A stretch of DNA of 64,000 nucleotides from positions 372,001-436,000 of the forward strand of contig NZ_LT906441.1 of assembly GCF_900186975.1 (NCBI RefSeq), given 5' to 3'. This document shows, piece by piece, positions 56,213 to 63,872 of the stretch. Under the pieces are notes generated by a model, which saw only the letters and a program-made list of their open reading frames with translations, was not told the DNA's origin and made no database searches. The translations under genes and the position numbers were made by a program. The stretch's first letter is position 1. Each line of letters opens with the position of its first letter. This DNA comes from Cutibacterium granulosum (GTDB lineage: Bacteria > Actinomycetota > Actinomycetes > Propionibacteriales > Propionibacteriaceae).

Positions 56213-58447
56213 GTGAACGGCAATTTCCACTCCAGCTACGACCAGGGGTTCGCTCGCGTCGCCGCCTGCACCTCCACCGTGCACGTCGCCGATCCGGCCG
56301 CCAATGTCACCGAGATCATGGACACAGTCACCAAACTTTCCGCCGAATCGGTGGCCATCGCCGTGTTCCCCGAATTGTGCCTCACTGGTTACCAGATCGA
56401 CGATCTCTTCCTGCAGGACGCTGTACTCGATTCCGCCCTTGAAGCCATCGAAGCCTTGCGCCAAGCCTCCACCGATGTGTTTCCCGTGATCGTGGTCGGT
56501 GCTCCGCTGCGCCGCGGCAACCGACTGTACAACTGCGCAGTCGTCGTCCATCGTGGCCGCGTACTCGGCGTGGTGCCGAAGAGCTATCTCCCCAACTATC
56601 GGGAGTTCTACGAAAAACGTCACTTCGCGGCGGGGGCAGGCACCACAGGGACGATCAACCTCGCCCATCGACAGAAATGTCACCCCACCCCCGGAGCAAT
56701 CTCCGCGAACGCACCGTCGGTGAACACACCACTGGGCGCTCTTCCCGTCAGCACCTCCGCCGACGCACCCTCGACCAGCAACTCAGCAACTGGCATCTCC
56801 CCAGCTGGCACCTCGTCCACGAGTGCCACTGACTCCGCCGCCACTGCAATTCCCTTCGGCACCGACCTGCTCTTCCAAGCCGTTGACCTACCCGATCTCA
56901 CCTTCCACGTCGAGGTGTGCGAGGACCTCTGGGTGCCGGTTGCGCCCTCGTCACGAGCAGCTCTCGCTGGCTCGACGGTTGAGGTCAACCTGTCGGGGTC
57001 GCCCATCACGGTCGGGAGATCCCGGCAACGTCACGACCTGTGCAAGGTGACCTCGGCCAAGAATCTGCAGGCCTACGTCTATGCCGCGGCTGGGGTGGGC
57101 GAGTCGAGCACCGATCTGTCGTGGGACGGCCAGACCATGATCTACGAGAACGGGGCGCTGCTCGCCACGACTGAACGTTTCTCCCGCCAACCCGGCTACT
57201 GCATCGCCGACGTCGACCTCGACCTGCTGCGTCAGGAGAGACTGCGTCAGGGATCCTTCGACGACAATGCCCTCACCCAACCTGCCGGAACCCTGGAGCA
57301 ACTCGCCGGGGGGCAGTGGCGCGTCACCACCTTCACCCTCGACCCACCGCACGACGACATCGGGCTACGCCGTGAGGTCGATCGGTTCCCCTTCGTACCC
57401 AACGACCCCGCCCAGCTCGCCCAGGACTGCTACGAGGCCTACAACATCCAGGTGTATGGCCTTGTCAAACGCATGGAATCGATTGGTTCGCCAAAAATCG
57501 TCATCGGTGTGTCCGGAGGTCTGGACTCCACCCACGCCCTGCTCGTCGCAGCCAGAGCGATGGACGTACTGGGTCGTCCACGCAGCGACATCCTCGCCTA
57601 CACCATGCCCGGTTTCGCCACCACCGACCACACGAAGAACAACGCCCTGGCCCTGTGTCAGGCCCTTGACGTGCCTTGCAAGATCATCGACATCCGCCCC
57701 GCCTGCACGGCGATGCTCAAGGAGATGGGGCACCCGGCTGGCGATGGCGAGCCGGTCTATGACGTCACCTTCGAGAATGTCCAGGCCGGGATGCGCTATG
57801 ACTACCTGTTCCGCATCGCCAACCAGCACGGAGGCATCGTGCTGGGCACCGGCGATCTCTCCGAACTTGCTCTGGGTTGGTGCACCTTCGGGGTCGGTGA
57901 CCAGATGAGCCATTACGGGGTCAACACCGGGGTGCCCAAAACCCTCATTCAGCATCTCATCAGGTGGTGCATTTCGTCAGGACAGTTCGATACAGACACC
58001 AATGAGGTGCTGGAGTCGGTTCTGGCGACAGAAATCTCACCCGAGCTCGTCCCGGCCCGCCCCGGTGAGCAGATCCAGTCCACCCAAGCCAAGATCGGCC
58101 CCTACGAGCTGCAGGACTTCACCCTGTACCACCTGCTGCGCCACGGCATGCGTCCCAGTCGAATCGCATTCCTGTCACATCACGCCTGGCGAGACGCCGA
58201 AAGCGGTTCGTGGCCACCCGGATTCCGAGCCGAGGACCGGAACAGTTATGACCTGGTTGCGGTCAAGGGATGGATGCAGTTGTTCCTGCGCCGATTCGTC
58301 GATAACCAGTTCAAACGGTCCACGCTGCCCAACGGCCCCAAGGTGGTTTCCGGCGGCTCCTTGAGTCCACGCGGGGACTGGCGAATGCCCTCCGATGCCT
58401 CGGCGACCGCCTGGCTGGCAGATGTGGACAGCGTCCCGGAACAGTGA
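56213..58447 (+). CDS. nadE: Glutamine-dependent NAD+ synthetase with internal insertion
   Basis: 744 residues. GTG 56213 is chosen because the family starts M-N-F-x-S-x-Y-x-x-G-F-x-R-V-A-A-C, matched here by NGNFHSSYDQGFARVAAC. N-terminal nitrilase-type glutaminase: catalytic Glu54 (VFPELCLTGY), Lys in VVPKSYLPNY, Cys in HVEVCEDLWVP. The C-terminal synthetase has the P-loop GVSGGLDSTHALLVAARAMD near residue 430. It makes NAD+ from deamido-NAD+ with ammonia channelled from glutamine. Residues about 151-211, between GTINL and IPFGTDLLF, are a Ser/Thr/Ala/Pro-rich insertion absent from the usual family; the DNA at its start carries the dyad repeat. Confidence 0.95.
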   Translation: MNGNFHSSYDQGFARVAACTSTVHVADPAANVTEIMDTVTKLSAESVAIAVFPELCLTGYQIDDLFLQDAVLDSALEAIEALRQASTDVFPVIVVGAPLRRGNRLYNCAVVVHRGRVLGVVPKSYLPNYREFYEKRHFAAGAGTTGTINLAHRQKCHPTPGAISANAPSVNTPLGALPVSTSADAPSTSNSATGISPAGTSSTSATDSAATAIPFGTDLLFQAVDLPDLTFHVEVCEDLWVPVAPSSRAALAGSTVEVNLSGSPITVGRSRQRHDLCKVTSAKNLQAYVYAAAGVGESSTDLSWDGQTMIYENGALLATTERFSRQPGYCIADVDLDLLRQERLRQGSFDDNALTQPAGTLEQLAGGQWRVTTFTLDPPHDDIGLRREVDRFPFVPNDPAQLAQDCYEAYNIQVYGLVKRMESIGSPKIVIGVSGGLDSTHALLVAARAMDVLGRPRSDILAYTMPGFATTDHTKNNALALCQALDVPCKIIDIRPACTAMLKEMGHPAGDGEPVYDVTFENVQAGMRYDYLFRIANQHGGIVLGTGDLSELALGWCTFGVGDQMSHYGVNTGVPKTLIQHLIRWCISSGQFDTDTNEVLESVLATEISPELVPARPGEQIQSTQAKIGPYELQDFTLYHLLRHGMRPSRIAFLSHHAWRDAESGSWPPGFRAEDRNSYDLVAVKGWMQLFLRRFVDNQFKRSTLPNGPKVVSGGSLSPRGDWRMPSDASATAWLADVDSVPEQ
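56608..56682. repeat. Dyad repeat inside nadE (56608 / 56669)
   Basis: CGACAGAAATGTCA at 56669 is a clear dyad at the very start of the in-frame insertion. CTACGAAAAACGTCA lies exactly 61 bp before it, but encodes the conserved FYEKRHF, so that half may be coincidental. Confidence 0.55.
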
Positions 58448-58607
58448 ACGATCCAAGGCGCGGAGTGATCAAGCCTGGGGCGATGGAGTTCGATCCCGTG
58501 GGGTGAGTGATCCGAGACAGTAACGAGATCGGGCGGTGGCCCGAACACACTCGCCCCTCACAAAACCTCCGCCCCTACCGCGACCCTCCTCACCGCACCG
58601 CAACCCT

Positions 58608-58682
58608 GACGAAAAATCCCGCCAGGGCCAGACTGTTGGCACAGCTGTGCCCCAACCCGTTCCCGAGTGACAGATGTGGAGC
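58608..58682. repeat. Paired dyad repeat (58608 / 58668, degenerate)
   Basis: TGACGAAAAATCCCG at 58608 and TGACAGATGTGGA at 58668; starts 60 bp apart. Confidence 0.5.
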
Positions 58683-58766
58683 CAGCACCACTACGGACGG
58701 ACTCCTGCCGCAGCACTTTGTGTGCATGCTACCGGCGAAAAGTCTTCCACACGTATCAGATCAGCA

Positions 58767-58801
58767 CTGTGTCCGGTGACGAAAATCGTCACCGGACACA
58801 G
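58767..58801. terminator. Perfect 16-bp-arm palindrome enclosing a dyad
   Basis: CTGTGTCCGGTGACGA (58767-58782) and TCGTCACCGGACACAG (58786-58801) flank AAA. It lies between convergent genes and could stop transcription from both sides. Its core TGACGAAAATCGTCA is the window-wide dyad. Confidence 0.6.
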
Positions 58802-58844
58802 ATTCCAGAAATTTCACAGACCGCTCACATGGCAAAAAGGAGTT

Positions 58845-59228
58845 TCACCTCTTCTTGTCGAGACTCAGCGGCAAGGTGAGCAAGCCGACGACGATGACGA
58901 AGCCCAGAACGACGTGCACCCACTTGACTGGGTGTCCCACCTCGCCCAGGGCGAACTGGATGATCAACAGCACGGCCATGCCAAGAGCGTGTCCCATGAC
59001 ACCAGCCGGTCCACCACGTCGTTTCCACATCACAGCTGTGACGGCGGCGACGATGCTCGAAACCAAGGTGAGGTACCCGAAGCCTTCATGCACCTCGCCA
59101 AGATGTATCCCGGCAAGCATGCACACAGCGAGGATGGTCTGAACGATGATTGACACGACGGCAATCCACGCAGACCAGCGCAGAGCAGAAGGTACTTGGG
59201 TTGGGCTTGGACTTGGGCTGTTACTCAT
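58845..59228 (-). CDS. Small membrane protein, four predicted helices
   Basis: 127 residues. After a Ser/Pro-rich N-terminus there are four hydrophobic segments (about residues 18-40, 50-68, 78-94, 100-118). The pattern, with conserved-looking His residues (HLGEVHEGFGYLT, MGHALG, HPVKWVH), recalls small cytochrome-like or DoxX-like membrane proteins, but I do not recognise the family. The start is leaderless: TAGAGT lies six bases before the ATG. Confidence 0.7.
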   Translation of the reverse strand: MSNSPSPSPTQVPSALRWSAWIAVVSIIVQTILAVCMLAGIHLGEVHEGFGYLTLVSSIVAAVTAVMWKRRGGPAGVMGHALGMAVLLIIQFALGEVGHPVKWVHVVLGFVIVVGLLTLPLSLDKKR

Positions 59229-59234
59229 GCCCCC

Positions 59235-59240
59235 ACTCTA
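59235..59240 (-). promoter_or_regulatory. -10 box TAGAGT of a leaderless start
   Basis: Minus strand, six bases before the small membrane protein ATG. Confidence 0.6.
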
Positions 59241-59374
59241 GGTGACCCTGACCACCAGCCTCAGTTTCCCACCATCATCAGGTACGTGGTTGGCGTGCTG
59301 CTCCACAGCGATCCATTGCATTCGGGCATCCAGCAGTACTGACTAACCCGGTGACCACTGCACCTTTCAGCCAT

Positions 59375-59449
59375 TGACAAAATCATCGCCAGGCGCGTCC
59401 CACCATCACCGGATTGCACTTACCTCTGCTCGCCTGACAAAAATGTGCA
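59375..59449. repeat. Paired dyad repeat (59375 / 59435)
   Basis: TGACAAAATCATCG at 59375 and TGACAAAAATGTGCA at 59435; starts 60 bp apart. Confidence 0.75.
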
Positions 59450-59599
59450 CCAGCATGTGCGTATGTCACTCACGGCTCTCGCTTGACCACCCATACCTGC
59501 CAAAGCCAACCACCACACTGGCTTTGCACAGCGCGTCTCCCTCAGCTCCCAACCCAACCCCACCTTTCTGACATCGGTGTGCCCCCTGCGAGCCAGACC

Positions 59600-59738
59600 T
59601 GACATTTTTGTTCACGAGGATCGCCAGTTGCTCATGGGGCCACCAGACTCTCCCCCTCGCTCGATGCACATTTTCATCTTCAGTCCGGCCTCTCAGCCTT
59701 CGGCGTGTCTCCCGCAACAGAACTGACACTTTTCTCAC
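59600..59738. repeat. Triplet of dyads (59600 / 59666 / 59724)
   Basis: TGACATTTTTGTTCA, TGCACATTTTCATC and TGACACTTTTCTCAC at spacings of 66 and 58 bp, less regular than the other pairs. Confidence 0.5.
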
Positions 59739-59844
59739 TGCAAAACCACGGATCCCGCCGCACGCATTCGCCGATCGGCCGGATCATCGACACCACACTG
59801 ACTCTTCTACCCGTTGATCCCCGCGCTGCTCGATCCTCGTGCCG

Positions 59845-59918
59845 TGCACTTTTGTCTCCTGCCCCGATCCCCTGCCACAAATGTGCCTTGCATCTTCCCG
59901 ACATGACACTTTTTGACA
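59845..59918. repeat. Paired dyad repeat (59845 / 59904)
   Basis: TGCACTTTTGTCTCC at 59845 and TGACACTTTTTGACA at 59904; starts 59 bp apart. Confidence 0.7.
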
Positions 59919-60248
59919 CCCACGTCCTCTGCCGTGTCCCGAGAGCTGGACCTGCACCTGTCTCGAGAATCAGAAACGTGCACCGCCACGTGAGCTCGCC
60001 ACCAGGTAGTGCCCGAAGACCCTGGCGGTGCAGGATTTTGAGTTGGATCCAGTTGGCCGCAGAACACGGCGATCTCAGCAGCTGCCCAGCTGGGGCCAGC
60101 CTCAACAGAACGTCATAGGGCAGCGCCAGGAGGAATCCCTGCAATCATCCCGCTGAGTGCTCCTCCCCTGGACAGGCGAACGCTTGCACATCCTCTTCCT
60201 GCCGAATTTCGCCTTCTGGACATGCTCTGTCCACCTGGGCGTAGCAAG

Positions 60249-62543
60249 ATGGCAGATGTGACAGACAGCGACACTGTGACCCCTGACCTTCCCCCTTCCC
60301 CCGCAGTCCGCATCGGCATTCTCACCAGCGGTGGGGACGCCCAGGGCATGAATGCTGCCGTGCGTTCCGTGGTGCGTTCGGCCTTGTCAGCAGGCGCTGA
60401 GGTGTTCGCCATCCTGGAGGGGTACCAGGGCATGATCGACGGCGGTGACGGCATCCGCGAGATGAGCTGGGACGACGTCGGCTCGATTCTGCACCGCGGC
60501 GGCACTGTCATCGGCACCTATCGCAGCGCCGAGATGCGGGAGCGCGCCGGTCGCCTCAAGGCAGTGCACCACCTGTTGGAGCGCGGTATCGATCGGCTCA
60601 TCGTCATCGGCGGGGACGGGTCGCTGACCGGCCTCAACCTGCTACGAACCGAGTGGCCGGGCCTGCTCGATGAACTCGTCGCCTCCGGTCAGATCAGCCA
60701 GCAGACCGCCGAGGAGCATCCCAACCTCATGATTGCTGGGCTGGTGGGGTCCATCGACAACGACCTCGTCGGCTCCGACATGACGATCGGTGCCGACACC
60801 GCTCTGCACCACATCGTCTCGGCAATCGACGACCTCTCCTCCACCGCGGCAAGCCATCAGCGATCCTTCGTCGTGGAGGTCATGGGTCGTCACTGCGGAT
60901 ATCTGGCCCTCATGGCTGCGGTGGCCGGTGGCGCCGACTACGTGCTGGTCCCCGAAATGCCGCCGGCTCCAGGCTGGGAGGAACGCATGTGTGCCGAGCT
61001 GCGTCGGGGGCGACAGGCTGGCCGACGCGACTCGATCGTCGTCGTCGCCGAGGGTGCCACCGACCGCGAGGGCAACCCGATCCGCTCCGACTACGTGCGC
61101 GAGGTCCTCACCAACCGGCTCGGCGAGGACACCCGGGTGACGATCCTGGGGCACGTGCAACGTGGCGGCAAACCATCGGCCTACGACCGATGGGCGTCGA
61201 CCCTGCAGGGGTACCACGCCGTCCACGAGCTGCTCACCGCCACCCCGGACTCCCCCGGTCGAGTCATCGGGACCTGCGGCAACCGAGTCCGTCGCCTCGA
61301 CCTCATGACGGCGGTGCACGACACCCAGCAGGTGCCGGTGCTCATCAAGGAGGGTCGCTACGACGAGGCCATGGCCATGCGTGGCAGCTCATTCACCGAG
61401 ATGGACGCCATCTTCACCGAGTTGTCCGAGCCAGCCCGCACCGCCGCCGAGCTCAGTGGCGGTCCGGACTCCAAACGCATCGCCATCATGCATGCCGGCG
61501 GACCAGCCCCCGGTATGAACACGGCCGCCCAAGCCCTTGCCAGGTTGGGAATTTCGCGAGGTCACACCATGCTGGGCATTCGCAACGGATTCGTCGGCCT
61601 GGCCAGGGGAGACATCGGAGAGCTCACCTGGGAGGACGTTGAAGGATGGACCGGTGAGGGCGGTGCCGAGCTCGGCACTCGCCGCGAGATGCCCGGCACC
61701 GGTGAGCTGTACGCCATCAGCCGAGCCCTGGAGGACGCTCGGGTCGATGGGCTCATCGTCGTCGGTGGCTACGCCGCCTACGACACCGTCCACTGCATGA
61801 CCACCGAGCGGGACCGCTACCCCGCCTTCCACATTCCGACGGTGTGCCTGCCCGCATCGATCGACAACAATCTGCCCGGCTCGGAGTTCTCCATCGGCGC
61901 CGACACCGCACTCAACGTCATCGTCGACGCCATGGACAAGATCAAGGAGTCCGGTATCGCGTCCCGGCGCTGCTTCGTCGTGGAGACGATGGGCAAGACC
62001 TGCGGCTATCTGGCTCTCATGTCGGGGATTGCCGCAGGAGCCGAACGGATCTACCTCAATGAGGAGGGCATCAGCCTGGACGATCTCGCCCACGACGTGC
62101 ACTGGCTGCGCGAATCATTCGGCAACGGTCGACGAATCTTCCTGGCAGTGCGCAACGAGACAGCCTCGCAGAACTACACCACCGACTTCATCGCGAAGGT
62201 CCTGGAGGAGGAGTCCCACGGCATGTACGACGTGCGTCAGGTGGTTCTGGGGCACATCCAGCAGGGTGGCTCACCTTCCCCGTTCGACCGGCTGCTCGCC
62301 ACACAGTTCTCCTACCATGCCCTCAACCTGCTTGACGAGCTGCTCGCCACCGGTCGGGACGACGCCTGCTGCATCGGGCTGAGCGAGGGCGAGATCCAGT
62401 CGAACAACATGTTGCTCATGCCATCCCTGGTGGACGTCGGCACGCGTCGACCTCGCGAGCAGTGGTGGTTGCACCTGCGCAAGGTGGCTCACACCGTTTC
62501 CGACGAGGTTCGCCAGCCTCCGAACCCATCTCAATCTGCCTGA
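60249..62543 (+). CDS. Double-domain 6-phosphofructokinase (eukaryotic-style architecture)
   Basis: 764 residues, about twice the usual bacterial length. The N-half has the catalytic set: GILTSGGDAQGMN, VIGGDGSLTG (GGDG, ATP type), GSIDNDLVGSDMTIGADTAL with the catalytic Asp, and EVMGRHCGYLAL. The C-half, from about residue 411, repeats the fold but with altered residues: HAGGPAPGMN, VVGGYAAYD instead of GGDGS, and SIDNNLPGSEFSIGADTAL with Asn replacing the second Asp. That is the pattern of animal and fungal enzymes, where the C-half is regulatory. Start choice is uncertain: no ribosome site is visible, and GTG 60258 is also possible. Confidence 0.9.
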   Translation: MADVTDSDTVTPDLPPSPAVRIGILTSGGDAQGMNAAVRSVVRSALSAGAEVFAILEGYQGMIDGGDGIREMSWDDVGSILHRGGTVIGTYRSAEMRERAGRLKAVHHLLERGIDRLIVIGGDGSLTGLNLLRTEWPGLLDELVASGQISQQTAEEHPNLMIAGLVGSIDNDLVGSDMTIGADTALHHIVSAIDDLSSTAASHQRSFVVEVMGRHCGYLALMAAVAGGADYVLVPEMPPAPGWEERMCAELRRGRQAGRRDSIVVVAEGATDREGNPIRSDYVREVLTNRLGEDTRVTILGHVQRGGKPSAYDRWASTLQGYHAVHELLTATPDSPGRVIGTCGNRVRRLDLMTAVHDTQQVPVLIKEGRYDEAMAMRGSSFTEMDAIFTELSEPARTAAELSGGPDSKRIAIMHAGGPAPGMNTAAQALARLGISRGHTMLGIRNGFVGLARGDIGELTWEDVEGWTGEGGAELGTRREMPGTGELYAISRALEDARVDGLIVVGGYAAYDTVHCMTTERDRYPAFHIPTVCLPASIDNNLPGSEFSIGADTALNVIVDAMDKIKESGIASRRCFVVETMGKTCGYLALMSGIAAGAERIYLNEEGISLDDLAHDVHWLRESFGNGRRIFLAVRNETASQNYTTDFIAKVLEEESHGMYDVRQVVLGHIQQGGSPSPFDRLLATQFSYHALNLLDELLATGRDDACCIGLSEGEIQSNNMLLMPSLVDVGTRRPREQWWLHLRKVAHTVSDEVRQPPNPSQSA

Positions 62544-62586
62544 CAGGCGATGATCCGTGGGGAGCCGCAACCGGCCGTGAAGATGA

Positions 62587-63624
62587 TCAGGCCTCCACTG
62601 ACTCCTTGAGCAGCGGAGGGCAGACGAGGTTACCAGTGCATCGCCCGGCACGATCGAGCATCCAGCCCATCGACTTGTGGCTGCGTAGATGCACGATCGT
62701 CTCGGTGGGTGCCAGGCCGGGAATGGCCTTGGCAGTCTCCGCCTCGATCTTCGCGATGGAACCATGATGGGGGACCCGGAAGTTGACCCGTAGATTGTCG
62801 CTTCCCGTCACCCACAGGCAGGAGCGCAGCGAGGGGTGCTGTTTGAGCAGTTCGAGCACCCGCACCTTGTGGTTGAAGGCCACGGTCGCCATCCAGGTGC
62901 ACTCCATCGTCCAGTTGCCCAATCCGGGAACCACATCACAGCGCATGAGGATCTGGCGACTCGCCAACACCTTCTGCAGGTGTCGATGCAAGGTACTGGT
63001 GGGCACATCGAGTTGACGTGCCAGATCGCTGGCACTGGCGCGACCGTCCTTGGCGAGCAGCGTCACGAGTTGCTGATCGAGCTCGTCATTGGGCAGGGCC
63101 CACAGTTCTCGAGTTTGATGAGGCTGGGCACGTTCGGCCTCGGTGAGGTTCAGCCCGTTGACCCGCCATGATTCAGTACCGATCGCCACCGCAGTCACCA
63201 CGGCACTGCGCGAATTGTACACCCCGGGAATGCTGCCGATCCAGTCGATGACGAGATCGGAGAGGGTGGGCAGATCGGGAGCGACGATGGTGAGAACGAG
63301 GTCACGACGCCCGGTCGTCTCATCGACGGAGACCACCATGGAGTGGGCACACAAGGTGGCGATGGCACTGGGCAGGGACTCGGTTCGGCAGTCCACCTCA
63401 ACGATGGCCGTGAGGTGACGGTCAAGATTGGGGAACGTCGTCACCCACACCAGCCCCTCATCGGCCAGTCGCTGCCATCTGTGGGCTGCCGTCGTCGGTG
63501 AGATGTCCAGGAGACGCCCGGCCCTGGCCCAGGAAATCCTCGGATCCATCTGAACCAGATGGGCCAGATGACGGTCAAGCTGTTCGTACACGTCGATCAC
63601 TCTCCGGGCTGAGAACATTTTCAA
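62587..63624 (-). CDS. Tandem Lrp/AsnC-family transcriptional regulator
   Basis: 345 residues, double the usual Lrp length. Each half has a winged helix-turn-helix (first: HLAHLVQMDPRISWARAGRLLDISPTTAAHRWQRLADEGLV; second: QLVTLLAKDGRASASDLARQLDVPTSTLHRHLQKVL) followed by an AsnC-type effector domain. The fusion would place two DNA-reading heads on one chain. It is divergent from the probable 2,4-diaminopentanoate dehydrogenase gene and is a good candidate for its regulator. Confidence 0.88.
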   Translation of the reverse strand: MKMFSARRVIDVYEQLDRHLAHLVQMDPRISWARAGRLLDISPTTAAHRWQRLADEGLVWVTTFPNLDRHLTAIVEVDCRTESLPSAIATLCAHSMVVSVDETTGRRDLVLTIVAPDLPTLSDLVIDWIGSIPGVYNSRSAVVTAVAIGTESWRVNGLNLTEAERAQPHQTRELWALPNDELDQQLVTLLAKDGRASASDLARQLDVPTSTLHRHLQKVLASRQILMRCDVVPGLGNWTMECTWMATVAFNHKVRVLELLKQHPSLRSCLWVTGSDNLRVNFRVPHHGSIAKIEAETAKAIPGLAPTETIVHLRSHKSMGWMLDRAGRCTGNLVCPPLLKESVEA

Positions 63625-63872
63625 CAGAGCTACTTCGTCGTGGAATCATCGTGCATCCTCACTCGATGTTTTGGGAAGAGAACCGCGACATCCTCCCCGG
63701 CACCACCAGCGGTGGGAAGCTCTCACCAATGGTTCGCTCAACGTTGACGAACCAAGAGTACGCAACAGGTAATGCCGACCAGGACAGCGTAGTCACAGGT
63801 GAATCGCGAGTCCGCGCCGCACCCAGCTGCGATGACCCTCAACAGGACGAAAGTACCGCAGCAGGAGGAAAG

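Larger units (their letters stand above)
58448..58844. other. Convergent intergenic region
   Basis: About 400 bases; contains a dyad pair at 58608-58682 and a long perfect palindrome at 58767-58801. Confidence 0.6.
59241..60248. other. 1-kb repeat-rich non-coding region
   Basis: No gene seen. Dyads at 59375, 59435, 59600, 59666, 59724, 59845 and 59904, most at spacings close to 60 bp. Confidence 0.65.

Noticed and set aside
5222-59918. CRISPR array reading of the 61-bp spacing
   Set aside because: Type I-E arrays also have a 61-bp period, but here copies come mostly in twos, the repeat is only 15 bp and variable, and no cas gene is present.
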